Positions 6,358 to 6,439 of a stretch of 6,439 nucleotides of DNA are shown here, piece after piece. How positions within the stretch are numbered: the stretch's first letter is position 1; every line of letters begins with the position of its first letter. The position numbers and the translations under genes are program-made. The stretch is from positions 3,808-10,246 of the forward strand of contig DNMS01000398.1 of assembly GCA_003488105.1 (NCBI GenBank), written 5' to 3'. The notes under the pieces are model-generated. The model did no database searches. It was not told the DNA's origin and was given only the letters and a program-made list of their open reading frames with translations. Origin of the DNA: Rhodospirillaceae bacterium (GTDB lineage: Bacteria > Pseudomonadota > Alphaproteobacteria > Rhodospirillales_A > Casp-alpha2).

Positions 6358-6439
6358 CGGGCACCCCCTTTCGCGGCTTCCACCGCAGCCTTGCAGGCTG
6401 CACTCATGTCCGGCAGGGGATCGACCCCCAGCCGTTCCT
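6354..6439 (-). CDS. sucC: C-terminal end of the partner acid-CoA ligase beta subunit (partial)
   Basis: Only the last 27 codons and the TGA (6354-6356) are inside the window. The visible peptide begins ERLGVDPLPDMSAACKAA and ends KGGAR, continuing the frame that enters from the right edge. The 'ERLG...PLPDM..A...AV..A' pattern resembles the final helix of SucC-like beta subunits. The stop overlaps the alpha-subunit ATG as ATGA, the usual translationally coupled arrangement of sucC-sucD and mtkA-mtkB pairs. The call rests mainly on that context, because 27 residues carry little information by themselves. Confidence 0.72.
   Translation of the reverse strand, partial: ERLGVDPLPDMSAACKAAVEAAKGGAR

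Overview
The window is a GC-rich bacterial segment, by eye in the low-to-mid 60s percent GC over most genes. It most resembles an alphaproteobacterium, possibly Rhodospirillales. That placement is an inference from base composition, protein similarity as remembered, and the TPR-methyltransferase architecture. No tRNA, rRNA, CRISPR array, transposase or insertion sequence is visible.

Layout. Positions 1-3021 hold three minus-strand genes with short gaps. In transcription order they are an NfsA/FRP-type flavin nitroreductase (3021 to 2248), a 138-residue protein tentatively of the SpoIIAA/STAS-like type (2217 to 1801), and a Kef-type K+/H+ antiporter (1737 to 1, running off the window before its stop). 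The gaps of 30 and 63 bases fit one transcript from a promoter near 3057. A 180-base divergent intergenic region (3022-3201) carries that candidate promoter and an exact 13-bp tandem repeat. A single plus-strand gene follows (3202-5439): a 745-residue protein with six TPR repeats, an uncharacterised middle region and a class I SAM methyltransferase domain. It ends in a long stem-loop and converges on a minus-strand pair at the right edge. That pair is the last 27 codons of a succinyl-CoA-synthetase-type beta subunit and a complete SucD-type alpha subunit, joined by an ATGA overlap.

How they work together. The Kef antiporter and the NADPH nitroreductase could form an electrophile/redox-stress unit, because Kef channels are gated by glutathione adducts and NfsA-type enzymes reduce nitro compounds and quinones. 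The small protein between them would then be an unassigned part of that unit. The acid-CoA ligase pair looks like a divergent paralogue rather than the TCA-cycle sucCD, judging from sequence motifs and the absence of sucA or sucB next to it. The TPR-methyltransferase is the least understood gene here, and it is more AT-rich than its neighbours.
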